A DNA stretch of 64,000 nt from positions 14,010,183 through 14,074,182 of the forward strand of contig HG738139.1 in the NCBI GenBank assembly GCA_000499405.2, read 5' to 3'. Both the position numbers and the translations under genes were made by a program. Below are positions 22,290-34,900 of this stretch, one piece after another (position 1 is the stretch's first letter; each line of letters opens with the position of its first letter). The stretch comes from Onchocerca volvulus. Its lineage: Eukaryota > Nematoda > Chromadorea > Rhabditida > Onchocercidae. Below the pieces are notes generated by a model. That model saw only the letters and a program-made list of their open reading frames with translations, was not told the DNA's origin and made no database searches.

Positions 22290-22632
22290 ATATTTCTTGT
22301 GGCTCTTTCAAGTTCTGCACCGATTGCTTTGAAATCCGGATAAAATTTAATATTCGAATAGGTGCGTATTTTTATCAAGATATATCTATTTTTTTTTCAC
22401 CTGTCACACCTGTGACAGATAAAAGTACGCGAACGGATTGAATTTGTTGACCATTCCCATTTTCTGTATTGTTCATTTTTACACAACGTTTCAAGTTTTT
22501 TATCGATTCATTTGAAAATTCAACATAACGTTGCATTCGAATAGGCGTGTGTTTTATACGAATAAGGCAAGTTTTTAAGAACTTTTGGACTAGCTGAAGC
22601 CGGCCACGATGCCAGATTCCAATTCCTAGCCA
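22290..22632 (+). mobile_element. Degraded Helitron-like element
   Basis: Two copies of the family core (at about 22318 and 22480) flank a palindromic CACCTGTCACACCTGTGACAG segment. The right end keeps a weak hairpin region and TCCAATTCCTAG, similar to the 3' end of the 19436-19796 element. The left end is too diverged to place exactly. Confidence 0.5.
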
Positions 22633-22670
22633 TCATTTTACAACTTCATGAAAAAAAACGAACGGGAAAT

Positions 22671-22676
22671 TTATTT
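22671..22676 (-). promoter_or_regulatory. Polyadenylation signal, ATPSCKMT-like gene
   Basis: On the minus strand an AATAAA lies about 105 bases past the stop codon. It is a candidate only. Confidence 0.35.
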
Positions 22677-22782
22677 ATTTTATCATTAAAAATTACTCGT
22701 GATTTGCAGTGAATATTCAAAAAATGAAATAACATTTATTGCTAATGAATAAGGCATATGAAAACATGAATAGCAAAAATTA

Positions 22783-25700
22783 CTAACGAATTTTTTCATA
22801 CAACCAAACGCCATCAAAACCATTTCCAATGGTGCAAAGTAATAGCCACTGAGTGTTTACCTCAGAGGTAGGTAATGGGAAACGGCAAGCTATCAAAAAG
22901 GAACCAATCTTCATCTCCATAATTTTCATAGATAGATCATTCATCTGGAAACTTCATTTTGGTTACTTTTGATCTTTACAAAGCAATGAAATATTTAAGG
23001 CAGCGATATTTCAGAAAAAGAAAGTCTTGGTCTAACTGAAACAATACTTTTGAATTAAAGAATTAACTCCAAGGGGGGAAATGAATCCATAAAGATATGA
23101 ATATTTCCACGGTCATTCTCTAAATCAGTCAAAAAACACAAATTTAGAATGCGAACTTGAGCTATTAGCATTCTTATCGCAAAATTTAACTTACTAAAGT
23201 TTCGGTTCCAAATATAATTGCCGTTTTGTACTGCTTTAGATCGGCTTTGAAAATATCTTTACGATAAAATTTAGTAAGATGTGAAAGATGCTCTCGACGA
23301 GCCCTCCACCGTGAATATAGTATTAGTGGTATATTCAATTCCAGGCCAACACTCAAGTAACCTGCTTTGCCACATTGTAAAACCTGAAGGCACAAGTGAA
23401 CAATAAAAAAAGCAATAAAATTGATGAAAAAAAAATAAGCTAAAATTGTTACGAAAATATTTTCACAATTTTTTCTTTAGTAACAAAAATTTTACAAATT
23501 GTGATTTTTAAAATTCCGAAAATATGACTGACAACTTTGAGTGGGAAGATATATAAATTTTGCAAGCTCAAACATGAAAATTGACAAGAATGAAATGACT
23601 AAAAGAGTTGGAAAAAAAAAAAAAAAGGAATTTAAAGCTAAATAGAGAGAAAAAAAAAAGCAAAAAACAGGCACTTCGTTTGCAGAATTATCAAAATTGA
23701 ATGAGATCTCTGAGAAATACACATAAAATTATTATCATGCTTGCAATGATCTTTAAGATTATTGTAATTATTTTACAATTCGATTTCATATAACAAAATA
23801 TGACATGGAAAAACAACATAATAATTTAGCAATGTTGTTATTACACGTGAAATTGAAATCTGAAGATCAAATATCAAAAAATTATATTTGCATTCGCATT
23901 ATTTTTCTTTGGTTTGAAAACTTTGAAAGTTCTTTCAGCAGAGGTACACAAAATGTGATATGCTAAAATCTATCTGTGTTATAAATAAGAAAAATAATAA
24001 CCTAATTTTCACTGAAAAAAATAAAATTCTAAATTTATGCCTTTTTTTTTAAAGATAACTAGTTAATAGGAATAAACGAAAAAAAGTTCAAACGTTGTTT
24101 CTCTCTCTCTAAACAATAAATTTGCTTTACAAATAAAACAAATACTGCAATAAATTAGTTGTTGTTTAAAATCATTTGATAAATTATTAGGTGTGCCTTG
24201 TGAGTAATTCATCATGAAGCAATTTTCTTGAACAAATTTTGAAGATTTAATCTGAAATTTGCTTAATTTTCAAATACATGGTGGTGTTACTAAAATAATT
24301 AATTATAAATCGATTCTAAATCGGCCATATCTCAAAGAAGAATAAAATTAGCATAAATGCATCAGATCACAAAAAAAAGCGAACGATAAAAAATAAAAAA
24401 ACTATACGAACAATATAACATATCAAAGCGTAAGCAAAATATCGTTGAGCTTAAACAGCTGAATTTTATGAAATGTGAAACGTTCATATGTTTTGAAATT
24501 AAATTTCAAAACATATAGAAAATTGAATAAATAGATATATAGAATAACTAAAAAGATATGCAATTTTGACAATTATCTATAAAATTTATATTATTTTGCG
24601 ATTTCTAAGCAAATATGAAAAGATTCTCATAATTTATACTCATTTATACCTATCATATTTCCTTATCTTGAAAAAAAAAAATGCTGATGTTGTAAACTGC
24701 ACAGGGTTCAGTTAAAAAAAATTAAAACACTATTGTCTCCTGTGTCAACTTTCGAAGTAATAATAATTATTATTGATCATAATAGATTTTTTTACTGTAT
24801 CTGAAATCTAGCTAAAATGAAAAGGAATGTTTGACTAATGATGAACTATTCTTACTATTCTTCTATCTAAAAAATTTCTGTAAAAGAAACAACTGATAAA
24901 TTAATAAGTTAATATAAAGTAAAGTTTTCTAAAGCAATGAAAATTGCCATGAAGTTCATAGATGAATTTGAAAAGTATAAAATGAATTCATCTTTCATTG
25001 AAAGAAAAAAAAACTTTAATATAATTTTTTTAATTGATTTAAATTTAAAAGTATAATTCCAAAACAGACTTACAAATAACCTACGTGATGCAAGAGAGCA
25101 GTAACATATAATTTTCGTCTTTTCTCGATTCTCGTGCTTTCTCACTTTTCTTTTCTCAGATATTTTTTCTCTGTTTTCGCTCAATTCTTGGATATTTTGT
25201 CTTTGTTTTCGCTCAACAACACAAAGTTTCAATTATACGAGGCATAATTTTCATCTATTCATATACATTCATAGGTTTATTAAAAAATAAAAAACAAAAA
25301 AACAAAAAAAAAAAATCCAATTTATAGGAAAGTATGAAAGAACGATTGAGGCAATAATTGAAATAAATAAACGATTCAATGATAGGAAAAACAGTGACTG
25401 TCAGTGACTTGACTCGGCTAGTATAGCCGATGTGCAGTCCGGATTTAAACTAATCGCAATTCGAGAAAATCGTGCATGTCGCAAAATTTGTTTTCGATTT
25501 TTGGATGATTTCTTCTGCTTTCTGATGCGTATCCTAAGATCTTGACCTCGGTGAGTAACACCGTTTTCTTCGTCTATTTTTAACAACAACGATTCCAGAT
25601 CACCTTTTTTAATTGGCTTTACTGAAATGTCACGAACGGCTCGGAACTGACCACAATTGTTAATATGTTCGTTTTCTAATCGGAAATAATTCCATATAAA

Positions 25701-28700
25701 ACGCCGAAATACCTCCAATGGAGCTGTTATACAGGTTAGTAAATCAGATTCCATTGTCCAAGCTTCACCGAGTGAAATATTGAGCACCCAGGATAAACGT
25801 AGGATGAAATCTTCTACAATGGCACCATAATAATACCATTTACTGCCATAAATCATTTCTTCCCGAAGGAACGGTGAATCCTTCGGAGCCATTGGATCGA
25901 TAAGACCCCAATCCATGAAAATATCCCAAAGAAATGTATAAGCAAAGCTAAAAATGTAAGCTGCAATCCATAAATAAAAGAATATATTTGTTGCAGTGGG
26001 ATCAGTCTTTTCAGCCCAATGATTGAGAGATTTGAAAAAAACGACGAGGTAGGTTGTGGAATATTTGCCAGCGTTGATAAGATGAGGATGCGCATTGCCT
26101 GTATCGCGGAAACGTCGCAAGCATTGCATAAATCGAATTGTAGCCGGAAGGACTGATACTAAAACGCGAATTCCGGCTGAACTGGTACACATATCACGAC
26201 CCGTATTGATATCAACATAACCCCAAGGAATTGGTTCATTGGTTGTTACATTTACCGTACGAACCGAAAGGGTCCAATCGCTATAATCCACTTCTGTGGT
26301 GTAAAAACAAATAAAATATTGAAAATCAAGAAAGCTCGTTACTAACGAATTCATTTGATCACCAAGCCAGAAATCGATGAATGTAACATAGTGTAGCGGA
26401 GCGCTGAAGCAATTAAAGCAATGTTTTAAAATCCAAAAACGACTATTTCTTTGCGACATGCTAGCTGGTTTCTTGAATGGATTGAATAAGTAGATGATAC
26501 AAATGATCATTAGAAGTAAAGGAAAAAGAAAGGGTGGTAAATTGATGAGATGACAGTACAAATATCCCAATACACCAAGAGACCATAGCATACACATGAA
26601 TGAAGCAATTTGCATCACTGATTGATAAGTTAAATGATTCCGTGGATCAACTTCGAAAATAAGTACATGATTGACACCTGCTTCAGCCCATCCCCACATA
26701 TTCAAACCACAAAGCCAAATTGCAACAAAAAGTAGGAATGGACCACGAAAAAGCCTAACAGCAACCCATTTCGGTTCAGTAGATCGTGATTCGGTAGCAG
26801 ACCATGAGATGAATATTGCTATACCAAGTACAATAAATGCTCCAAGGAAGAAACCTAACGTGAAAGTAGTTGTAGCATTCTGTTTCTCACTTAATGGTGG
26901 TACTTTAAGTCGTTTCATTCCAGCTTGTCGATTGCCACCTTCTAAATCATTGATTACATCCCGTTCCACATTATTGATTAGCGTTTCCACATCATGATTC
27001 AAAAAAAAAGACGATTTTTCCACTCTGCTAATTCGCCAATTTAAACCTCGTTCATTTTCCGTCAATTTGTCGTGTTTCTTTAAAATTTTCCGAAATCCGG
27101 TTGCATTCAATTGCTGATAATTCTGTAACAGAACTAGTGCCAGATAAAATTCGGAAAAAGCAAGTTTCAATTGTTGCGCTGTTTTTGCATGCTCTCTGAT
27201 GATATTTCGCGATGGAGTGTTATGCCTCCTGATTCGTCGCCGTAAAGGAGTGGGATCTGTAATCGATTCTGTTCCTCGATTTTCTAAGGCTTCCTTGAAG
27301 GCCAACAATTCGGCATTTAGTTCATGAAATTTTCTTTGGGCTTCAGCTATTTTCTGGCTATAAAATAAGTTAATTTTAGTCAATTCTCGTTCGCATTCCG
27401 CGAAAAATTTCTCGTCCATCTGAGATAAGTATTGTTCACGATCTTCCGGTTCTGTCGGTAAATTTGCCATTATTTCGTATAACATTGATTTCAGCCCCTC
27501 GTAATCAATATATTGCTTTCGCCATTCCGGAGTTAAATGACTGGATAACTGTTCGCCGAATTTCATTGCTGAAACAGGAAGAAAATGACAGTAAAAGAAA
27601 TGCTTCAACAATTTCGTCCTTGATGATCAAATACTAACAGTTCAATGATATAAATGATGTACATCACTTTAAAGAAAAAAAAAACCAATAAAAAATAGAA
27701 AGAGAGACAAATCAATTCTTTGGAACCATTTTGCAATTTAATCAATTCTTGGATAGCATATGAATCTTCGAAATGTCTCATCAATGTCTCTATAGCAAGC
27801 ACCCAAATGAAATATTGTCCCTTATTTTTGTGAATAAATAAAATAAAAACACTATTTAAATTTTGGAATATACTGAAATCACGATAACTTGAATCAGAAA
27901 GAAGAAAATAATAACCATTTCTTTTCCATCCTAACTATATAGAAAACTTTTTTTGAACATTGAAATATGGAAAAAATCTATGATTCTTTTGAATAGAAGT
28001 TTAATTCGCATCATCATTTGGACTATAACACCAAAATAAATTTACCAATAAAAAAGATAGAAATTCTCCCATCAATCATTTAAAAAATTTTAAAGTAACC
28101 GAAATTTTTCATAAAATATGATTCAGATGACAACCAAAATAGATGAACATTCTCATCAATATGTCATCCATTTTTCACTTTCCATTACTTTATTACATAA
28201 TCCCTACAATCAAAACAATTTGCACGGAATATTTTTTCTAGCATTATGTAATAATACAAATTAAAAGGATCACGAAAAACATAGCATGTAAAATTTTGCT
28301 TACTAACTATATGAAAAAAAAAAAAACTAAAAGTTTATATCATATGTTTTGAGTGTTGACGTTTGTTTTTTTTTTTTTTGCAGAGTACATGTGCTTGTTT
28401 TGTTGGAGGCAAAATTGTAAAACGAGGGAACATTAGTACATCGTCGTCTATTATTTCAACAGGTTTGTGTTTACTATGGAGGTAGAAGAGCCATAGCATC
28501 AATTTTAAGCACCTCTTGCAGATGAATCATTTAATATATAATATATTAGATCTGATTGAGAGGATGGTAACTTGCTTTTAAAATTAGTAATTGCTTGTTC
28601 TTAACATTTATATAATTCATGTTATATCTATATTACTGTAATATTATTATATGTCCAGCCGTGTTCTATATCTTTTTTGAAGATGGAAAAAGTTTTCTAT

Positions 28701-31700
28701 CTTGTCGGTAACCACTATACTATATAAAACTAAGGCAATTTTGTAACAACTATTGCATAGATTCAACATCAAAGTATTTTTCAGCAAATTTACGCATATA
28801 TTTTAGATTTCTTAATCTTTCATTTTTGGAAATACGATTTTTAAATTTTATCTTAGTTGGTATCAGGACTTTTGTTCCCTAATCATATTCTCTTTGGGAT
28901 TTTAAGATCTTTATATCAACATAGTGGTAAAGCAAAATAAGCTTGTTATGCCTTGGCCAGCTCTCTTTGCTTTAGGCGTGTTTTGTGGTGTTTTTTTTGG
29001 CGCTAAGACAATCATAATGAAGGTTATACCTAATATGAATGATAGTGTCTACGAAAAAAACAAATGTGCGAGAAATATATAATTGAGAAAATTATAAAAA
29101 TGAATCTGAGATTTCAAGAAAAAAAAAAAATGGTAAAAATCGATACAAAAGTCCTGAATGATAACTAGGACTATAAATATGAAGGATGTAAATTATTTCT
29201 ATGATTGCTATTCAAACCTGGAACAATATTGCGTCATTAAAGTAATTATAATAGGTCTATTTTTGTTTAGACACTTATTTATTTTTATTATAACTATTGC
29301 CTTAAGTCTTTTAAATAAAAAAGATGAACTATTGATAAAAGTCTTAAATGAAATTTTAAAAAATCTAGTAAAAATCTAGCAGATTTCAAAATTATAGTTC
29401 ACTTCTAGCTAAACTAACTTACTGAAACGTCATATTTTGTCTCGCCAAATTGTAGTCTGTTCTCTAAATAATTCAACAAATTTTACTGCCAGTAAAATTT
29501 CAGAGTTTACTGAGGCGTTTTTTGATCAAAAATTAAAAACAAATGACTGGTCAGGAAGCAATGAAAATTCGTTTTTAATGCAAGCATAAATATTTCTTGG
29601 CCAAAGATTTGCCATATCCTGGATTTGAGAATATTGGAAACGCCAAATAAAGGAATTTTCAATATGCATTCAATTGGAAATTTTCATTTCTTTCATATAA
29701 CGACAAAAAAAAGAAGGAAAAATGTAAACATACATAATAGATGAGTTTCTACCCAAGAAAAGAAAGAAATTTTCAACAAATTTTTTCAGCGAATGGTATA
29801 ACTGAAACAACCATCAAACATGGCAAGTGTCTAAAAAAAAAAAAAAAAAAATCGATGCAAAGTGAATTACAACGAATCATTTACATTTCATGCTAACTGT
29901 TAATCACTCAAGGAACAAAGATCAAATGTGAAAAACAGAATTAGTCTGAAATCAATACTATACTACCAAATTTACATTCAGCTGAAAGTTTGCTCACTTT
30001 TTATTTATACAAATCACAAATAGTATTTGTCTTAGATTCCAAAATATTCGTACAGTAGCATTATGTCAAAAAATTCGATACAATAGAACTATTCGAACAA
30101 AATGTATTCTAATAGAAAATGTCAACTCATAAAGGGTTTTAACTTTTGTATCTCTTCTAAATATATTACTTGTATCGAAAAATAATTTATCAAATAATGC
30201 CAGAAAAAGAGAATTTTTTCCCAAACGTTAATTATCAATAACACTTAGTTGCTAACTTATAGCATCAATTTAGGTAAGAAACAAAATCAAAATCTCTGGA
30301 ATCTTTTTAAGATCAATTCAACATCTTTTTCAGATTGTTATTTCTTCAAATGAAAATCACATTTTCTAAGCAGGAATAAACGGAAACAAAACATTATAAA
30401 AATGCCATACTATTATTTTCATGAATGTAAGAACTCTTTTATATTACTTTTATTTCTTTAAAATGTTAGATCAATAATACTAATTTTCTGACTATTAGGC
30501 TTCAGAAAGAGAGAATTGTATCTATTTAAAAACACAATAAAAATTTGTAACTTTAAACTAAGCAATTTCAATTGTTTGAACCACAGAATCTTCTTCATTA
30601 AGTGCAAGCAGGTGATTTTCTAATACCGAATTATATCACTGCAATATATTAAAAAGAAAAAAAAAAACCGCAATATTCTAAAATGCATTTTACAATGCAA
30701 TGCAGTTTAATACGAAGTAGTTTAGCACTTTAAAGTAGACTTCACAAAAAAAAAGTCCATGTTGCAGATAAAATATTAAAAATGTTTTTAGACATTATAC
30801 AAAGAATTTCCTAACAACTATAATTACATTTACATAATGTGCAGCATAACGAAATGATGAAATATTTTTGTTTTGGAATAATTGAGTAATTAAATCCAGT
30901 GAACCTTGAAATTTCTTTAATGGTTACTACTCAGTCATTTTACAATTATATTCCGGAAGATCTCACGTTATGACATCCAAGTGACTCTATCTCAAATAAG
31001 CATATGAAATAATATTTTAATAGTTAAGTGTACTATATTGTTTACACTGCTGCTGAATATGTACATAAAATAAAAACTGAAAAATCCAAAAGACTGCAAA
31101 GACTTGTTTGGAAAGAATTATTTCTCTGGATAATGGGGCTTACTAGTTAATAATAAGAATATTAGCAGCATTAATTTTTTAATTAAAAGATGAAGCGGCC
31201 TATCTTAAACTATTCCCAAAGAGTTTTTCGAGTTCCACCTAATTTATTTCCATTTTATCTGATCTCCAATTCACTAATACTATTTCATCCAAATTTTAGT
31301 AGAGAAAGGACAAAAATTTCTCAGTAAAAAAGAAATGAAGAGAAGGAGGATGAATAGGATATCGAATATCATCACTATTTATTTTCGAGAAGAGCGTCTT
31401 ATTACATTCAATTCAACAAATATTAATGTAGACAAAAGAAGAGATAGTAAATACGTGTATAATCTAAGTTTGAAGCGTGAAGCTATGTTTTGTGAAAAAA
31501 TTTGTATGAATAACGAAATAGACAATAGACATTACTATCAGTAGAAAGTAAAGAATGGAGAAAAAAAAAAGAAAGATTTTTTTTTTTTTTTCGTTTAATT
31601 TCAGAAATAGAAGAAAAAAAAAACAGCTCACAACACGTCCATCACCGCTACCCAAGTCGACAAGAGGTGAGACTTTGGTCGGACATACTGTCAACGCCGT

Positions 31701-31910
31701 AGCAACATTTTGTAGTTGTTGTGGCGTAGCTGGAACATACGGTATGCAAATTTTACGCAATGCCGGAGTAACAAACGGCACACATAAAGCTGTTACAGTG
31801 ATAGCGCTTGTAGCTACCGTACCTGCTGCAATCATACCAGCCAGTCCCATTTTGATACCTGGAACAAAATCCATCTTTCTAGGGTCGCTAAACCAGGGTT
31901 TAGGGCTCAT
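22783..31910 (-). CDS. ATPSCKMT/FAM173-type lysine methyltransferase
   Basis: Three exons join in phase zero: 31910-31632, 23383-23195, 22944-22783, giving 209 residues. Human FAM173B (ATPSCKMT) has 233. The start is the first ATG of the open frame. An N-terminal hydrophobic segment (MGLAGMIAAGTVATSAITV) fits membrane targeting to mitochondria. The SAM-binding motif VDLGSGDGRVV ends exon 1, and exon 2 continues LQCGKAGYLSVGLELN with the acidic residue after strand 2. LILYSRWRARREH and TAIIFGTETL follow, then ACRFPLPTSE and GVWLYEKIR. The enzyme trimethylates a Lys of ATP synthase subunit c or a related mitochondrial target. The 8.2 kb first intron contains a whole XPR1-like gene on the same strand. 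An acceptor-like AATTTTAG about 40 bases upstream of the ATG may be the mRNA start. Confidence 0.85.
23384..25400. other. Intron DNA downstream of the nested gene
   Basis: This is intron DNA of the ATPSCKMT-like gene and the 3' flank of the XPR1-like gene. A perfect 31-base palindrome lies at 24486-24516 (15-base arms around one A). No other gene was found. Confidence 0.5.
25276..25281 (-). promoter_or_regulatory. Polyadenylation signal, XPR1-like gene
   Basis: On the minus strand an AATAAA lies about 120 bases past the TGA at 25401-25403. Confidence 0.4.
25401..27566 (-). CDS. XPR1-like phosphate exporter (SPX-EXS), intronless
   Basis: A single uninterrupted 721-codon frame; human XPR1 has 696. 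The start MKFGEQLSSHLTPEWRKQYI at 27566 is chosen because SPX proteins begin this way and a consensus TTTCAG lies two bases before it. The SPX domain covers about residues 1-175, with the phosphate/inositol-pyrophosphate-sensing KILKKHDK at 160-167. Several membrane helices follow from about 230. The EXS domain carries SRFWILKH, FADFWLADQ-like FIDFWLGDQMNSL, FMQCLRRFRDT, HLINAGKYSTT, MDWGLID and FLREEMIYGSKWYYYGAI. APLEVFRRFIWNYFRLENEH then precedes a basic tail. It would export inorganic phosphate at the plasma membrane. No stops or frameshifts are seen. It sits wholly inside an intron of the ATPSCKMT-like gene, same strand, and having no introns it may be a retrocopy. Confidence 0.93.
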   Translation of the reverse strand: MKFGEQLSSHLTPEWRKQYIDYEGLKSMLYEIMANLPTEPEDREQYLSQMDEKFFAECERELTKINLFYSQKIAEAQRKFHELNAELLAFKEALENRGTESITDPTPLRRRIRRHNTPSRNIIREHAKTAQQLKLAFSEFYLALVLLQNYQQLNATGFRKILKKHDKLTENERGLNWRISRVEKSSFFLNHDVETLINNVERDVINDLEGGNRQAGMKRLKVPPLSEKQNATTTFTLGFFLGAFIVLGIAIFISWSATESRSTEPKWVAVRLFRGPFLLFVAIWLCGLNMWGWAEAGVNHVLIFEVDPRNHLTYQSVMQIASFMCMLWSLGVLGYLYCHLINLPPFLFPLLLMIICIIYLFNPFKKPASMSQRNSRFWILKHCFNCFSAPLHYVTFIDFWLGDQMNSLVTSFLDFQYFICFYTTEVDYSDWTLSVRTVNVTTNEPIPWGYVDINTGRDMCTSSAGIRVLVSVLPATIRFMQCLRRFRDTGNAHPHLINAGKYSTTYLVVFFKSLNHWAEKTDPTATNIFFYLWIAAYIFSFAYTFLWDIFMDWGLIDPMAPKDSPFLREEMIYGSKWYYYGAIVEDFILRLSWVLNISLGEAWTMESDLLTCITAPLEVFRRFIWNYFRLENEHINNCGQFRAVRDISVKPIKKGDLESLLLKIDEENGVTHRGQDLRIRIRKQKKSSKNRKQILRHARFSRIAISLNPDCTSAILAESSH
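27568..27576 (-). promoter_or_regulatory. Likely spliced-leader acceptor of XPR1-like mRNA
   Basis: CTGTTTCAG stands two bases before the ATG on the minus strand, matching the nematode 3' splice consensus. With no upstream coding exon in view, trans-splicing of a spliced leader is the simplest reading; a 5' UTR intron is the alternative. Confidence 0.5.
27577..31631. other. Intron DNA upstream of the nested gene
   Basis: This is the remainder of the long ATPSCKMT-like intron and would contain the promoter of the XPR1-like gene. It is AT-rich with many A/T runs and no supported exon. Confidence 0.5.
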
Positions 31911-34900
31911 ACCGAGACATTTCCATTTTTTTGCAACCCATCCGATACACTCAAAAACTAAAATTGACAGAAATCCAAATTGAAATATCAACAAATTATT
32001 ATTATCATTTTTCTAAAATCTTGGAATTCAATGAAAATAAATTCAGAAAGTTTTACAATCTCATTCATCTAAAAAGAAATATGCTTTTCAAATCTAAATT
32101 GATTTCGAAGATTCAAAAAGAATCAAGAATTCCAAAAAGAAAAAAAAAAAAGAAGGAATTGCACAGCGCAAGATGAAGTTTGTCTGACGTCTAGTACAAC
32201 TCTCCAAACTCGAATAGTTTTGTAAAAATACTATCAATATTTAATTCGCTGAATAATAATGTTAAAATTAGTAATACCAACATTTATTGTGCAATGAGTT
32301 ATCTAATAAGATCAATATCTAATAAGATTATTATCCCATTTCCATCGAACTCTAAATAATAATAAGCATAATCGTATTTACCTCTATTACAGATATTATT
32401 CCTTCACAGTTTTCCTAGCAAATAACAAGGTGCAATGCGATTTTCTTTAGCCCTTTTGTCAGAATAAAATCTCATGTTTGCTCAACTCTAAGTCATCTCT
32501 CTGCCCAAAATTTCTCTTGGGAAATGGAGTTGAATGAAAATAACATATCTATCTTTATTATCATAAAGCCTAAATAAAAAAAAGAAAAAAAAAGAAAAAA
32601 AATGGAATGAATTCCCGACAAGAAAACTGTAGTAATATCGTTTAATCTATATTCCTTAAATTTCTTCTCCTTGTCCTATTCTATTTAATATTCATTTGGC
32701 AATATTGTTACCTTCATAAATCAAAATTCAAATTTCAAATAATCCACTGTTAAAATATCATCCAAAACTAAGCATTTCAAATAATTAAATAATGAATTAT
32801 CAATTAATCAAGAAATGAGAGAAAATTGATTACCTTAATAAACTGTACAATCAGCGGCAATGTTACAGAAACTTTTTAAAATTTAATATTCGCTACGACG
32901 ACGACAATAATAGCGATATTGTCTTCAGCGATATATCACGCATTCCACACCGAAAACTGCAAAGAAAAAAAACTTCTGTATTATTTACTGTCGAATACTG
33001 CAAAATTTGTCACTGTAATTATCAATATTCAACATATTCCCATCAAATTGAACTTCAAATCAGTAAAACATTGTTTAGCATTCTGTCCTAAAACCATTTC
33101 AGGATAGCCAAGTTAAAGATATGATAAGTTCTATTAATTATCAATATTCAACATATTCCCATTAGACTGAAATTAAGATCATTATAACAATTACAAGCAT
33201 TGCCTTAGCCAAGAAGTGTCATTTTAGGCTAAACCAAGATAGAGATAGAATAAGTTCCTTTAATTATTAATATTCATGATTTCCTCATCATCAAAATTGA
33301 AATTCAAACCAATATAATTATTAGTATTGCCTTAGAAGTACCATTTTCAAGACTAGCCAAGTTAGAAATAGGATAAGTTGAAAAAATCGTACTTAAAAAG
33401 TTTCTTGGCCTTAGGATAATATATGTCAGAGAATAATGAGAGACCAATGTTTACTTCAACTTGACATTTAACCATCGATTCTACTTATTTCATGCGAAGA
33501 CAAACGAGTAAAAAAAATGACGTCTATGTTGAACTCAGTGACTGATTGAATTATTTTTCGCTGATTAATGATTACATATCATCAACGATTTAGAAAACAT
33601 AAATAAAACCTTTTCTTACTCTTTAGTCTTTAAAGAATTATCACTAAATTTTTCAATCGATTTCAATTAAACTTCCATTTAATGGTGAGATGGATTATAT
33701 CGAGAATTCCTGGATCTAGTGATTCTATTGCAGAACCGGAAATAACGATCGTTTCCGGTTCCGGAAACACAACTGGATTTTTGTATTCCGCAAAAATTTT
33801 CTCATATTAGATAGTTAGAAAATAAAAATATCTCAGTAGTTCGACTTTCTTTCTACCTCAAATTCGCAATATCATAGATTTTTCAAGTAATTTTTATTAT
33901 TCAATACGTTTTTCTCGCATTTCCCATTTCATATCTTAAACAACGAGTACGGGAGAGGACAGGTCAAAAGTTTCACATATGAGGTTTAACGATAATTTAC
34001 ATTTACTTGACCTTTGAGCTATCATCTAGAATCTTCATTTATACTCCCAATTTACCTAATTTACCCTTTTCCCAAGAGCATTTCCATCTTCGTTCTCCAC
34101 TTCACACTAACCAAATTCCTTCAATTATTCGGTCAATCGGGGAAAGTTGCCAATAATTTTTGGCCAAGTAATGCCTTTGACCACTTACCCTACCCGAGGA
34201 TCACCTACTTACCCGTTCCAAGACCCATTTGCACATCCCAAAGCTTATTTACCCGCTCCAAGGCCTGTCCACTCATCCACCAAATCACCAGCTGATAACT
34301 GATAATCATATCACTAAAATAATTATGCAACATTTTAGCTGCAGCAGACGTTCGAGTCCTACAAATAATTGTATTGTTGACAATTTCTGTAGCGGTTTTT
34401 TTCATGACAGAGATTAGGCTTGCAGTAGACTTATTCAAGTTCCGGTAAATCGGTTCTACACTCTTTCCGGGTCCGGATTAGCTGATATTATTGGACACGA
34501 AAATTTGCAGACTTTGTTTATTATTGAGATATTTTTTCGAAATTCTTTTGTCTTTGATTTTAGGGACATTATTTCCTGTTCTTTGTATCATCAGACTTCA
34601 TTCGGTATAATTGCTATGTATCAGGAAGGTTATGACCAGTTTTCTGGATCAGGTTTTCCTGTTCTGGCAAACTTAACGATGATTTTCCATCATACAAGTC
34701 ATATATTTCATATTTATTTTGATTGGACGATAATTTCTACATGCCAAATTATATCTAAAATTCGTGGATTTAATGTAATATTTCGATGAATCATGGACCG
34801 ATACTTCCTGAATTTAAAAAGAAAAGGAAATTTTGATAAAGATATTTTTAAAGTCCAAAATAATTCTTATTACCAAAGCAAGTTATCATCATATTGCATA

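Noticed and set aside
26671..26997. Plus-strand 108-codon frame inside the XPR1-like gene
   Set aside because: It is an antisense shadow of the conserved SPX-EXS coding frame.
31555..31983. Plus-strand frame of 142 codons over ATPSCKMT-like exon 1
   Set aside because: It is the reverse reading of the conserved minus-strand exon, which carries the SAM-binding motif.
33000..33400. Possible CRISPR-like array
   Set aside because: The repeats are long, diverged and directly adjacent with no spacer structure, and the genome is eukaryotic.
34014..34789. Two plus-strand frames of about 93 codons upstream of eIF3A
   Set aside because: Their composition is hydrophobic and repetitive, they have no motif and no phase-compatible splice partners toward eIF3A.
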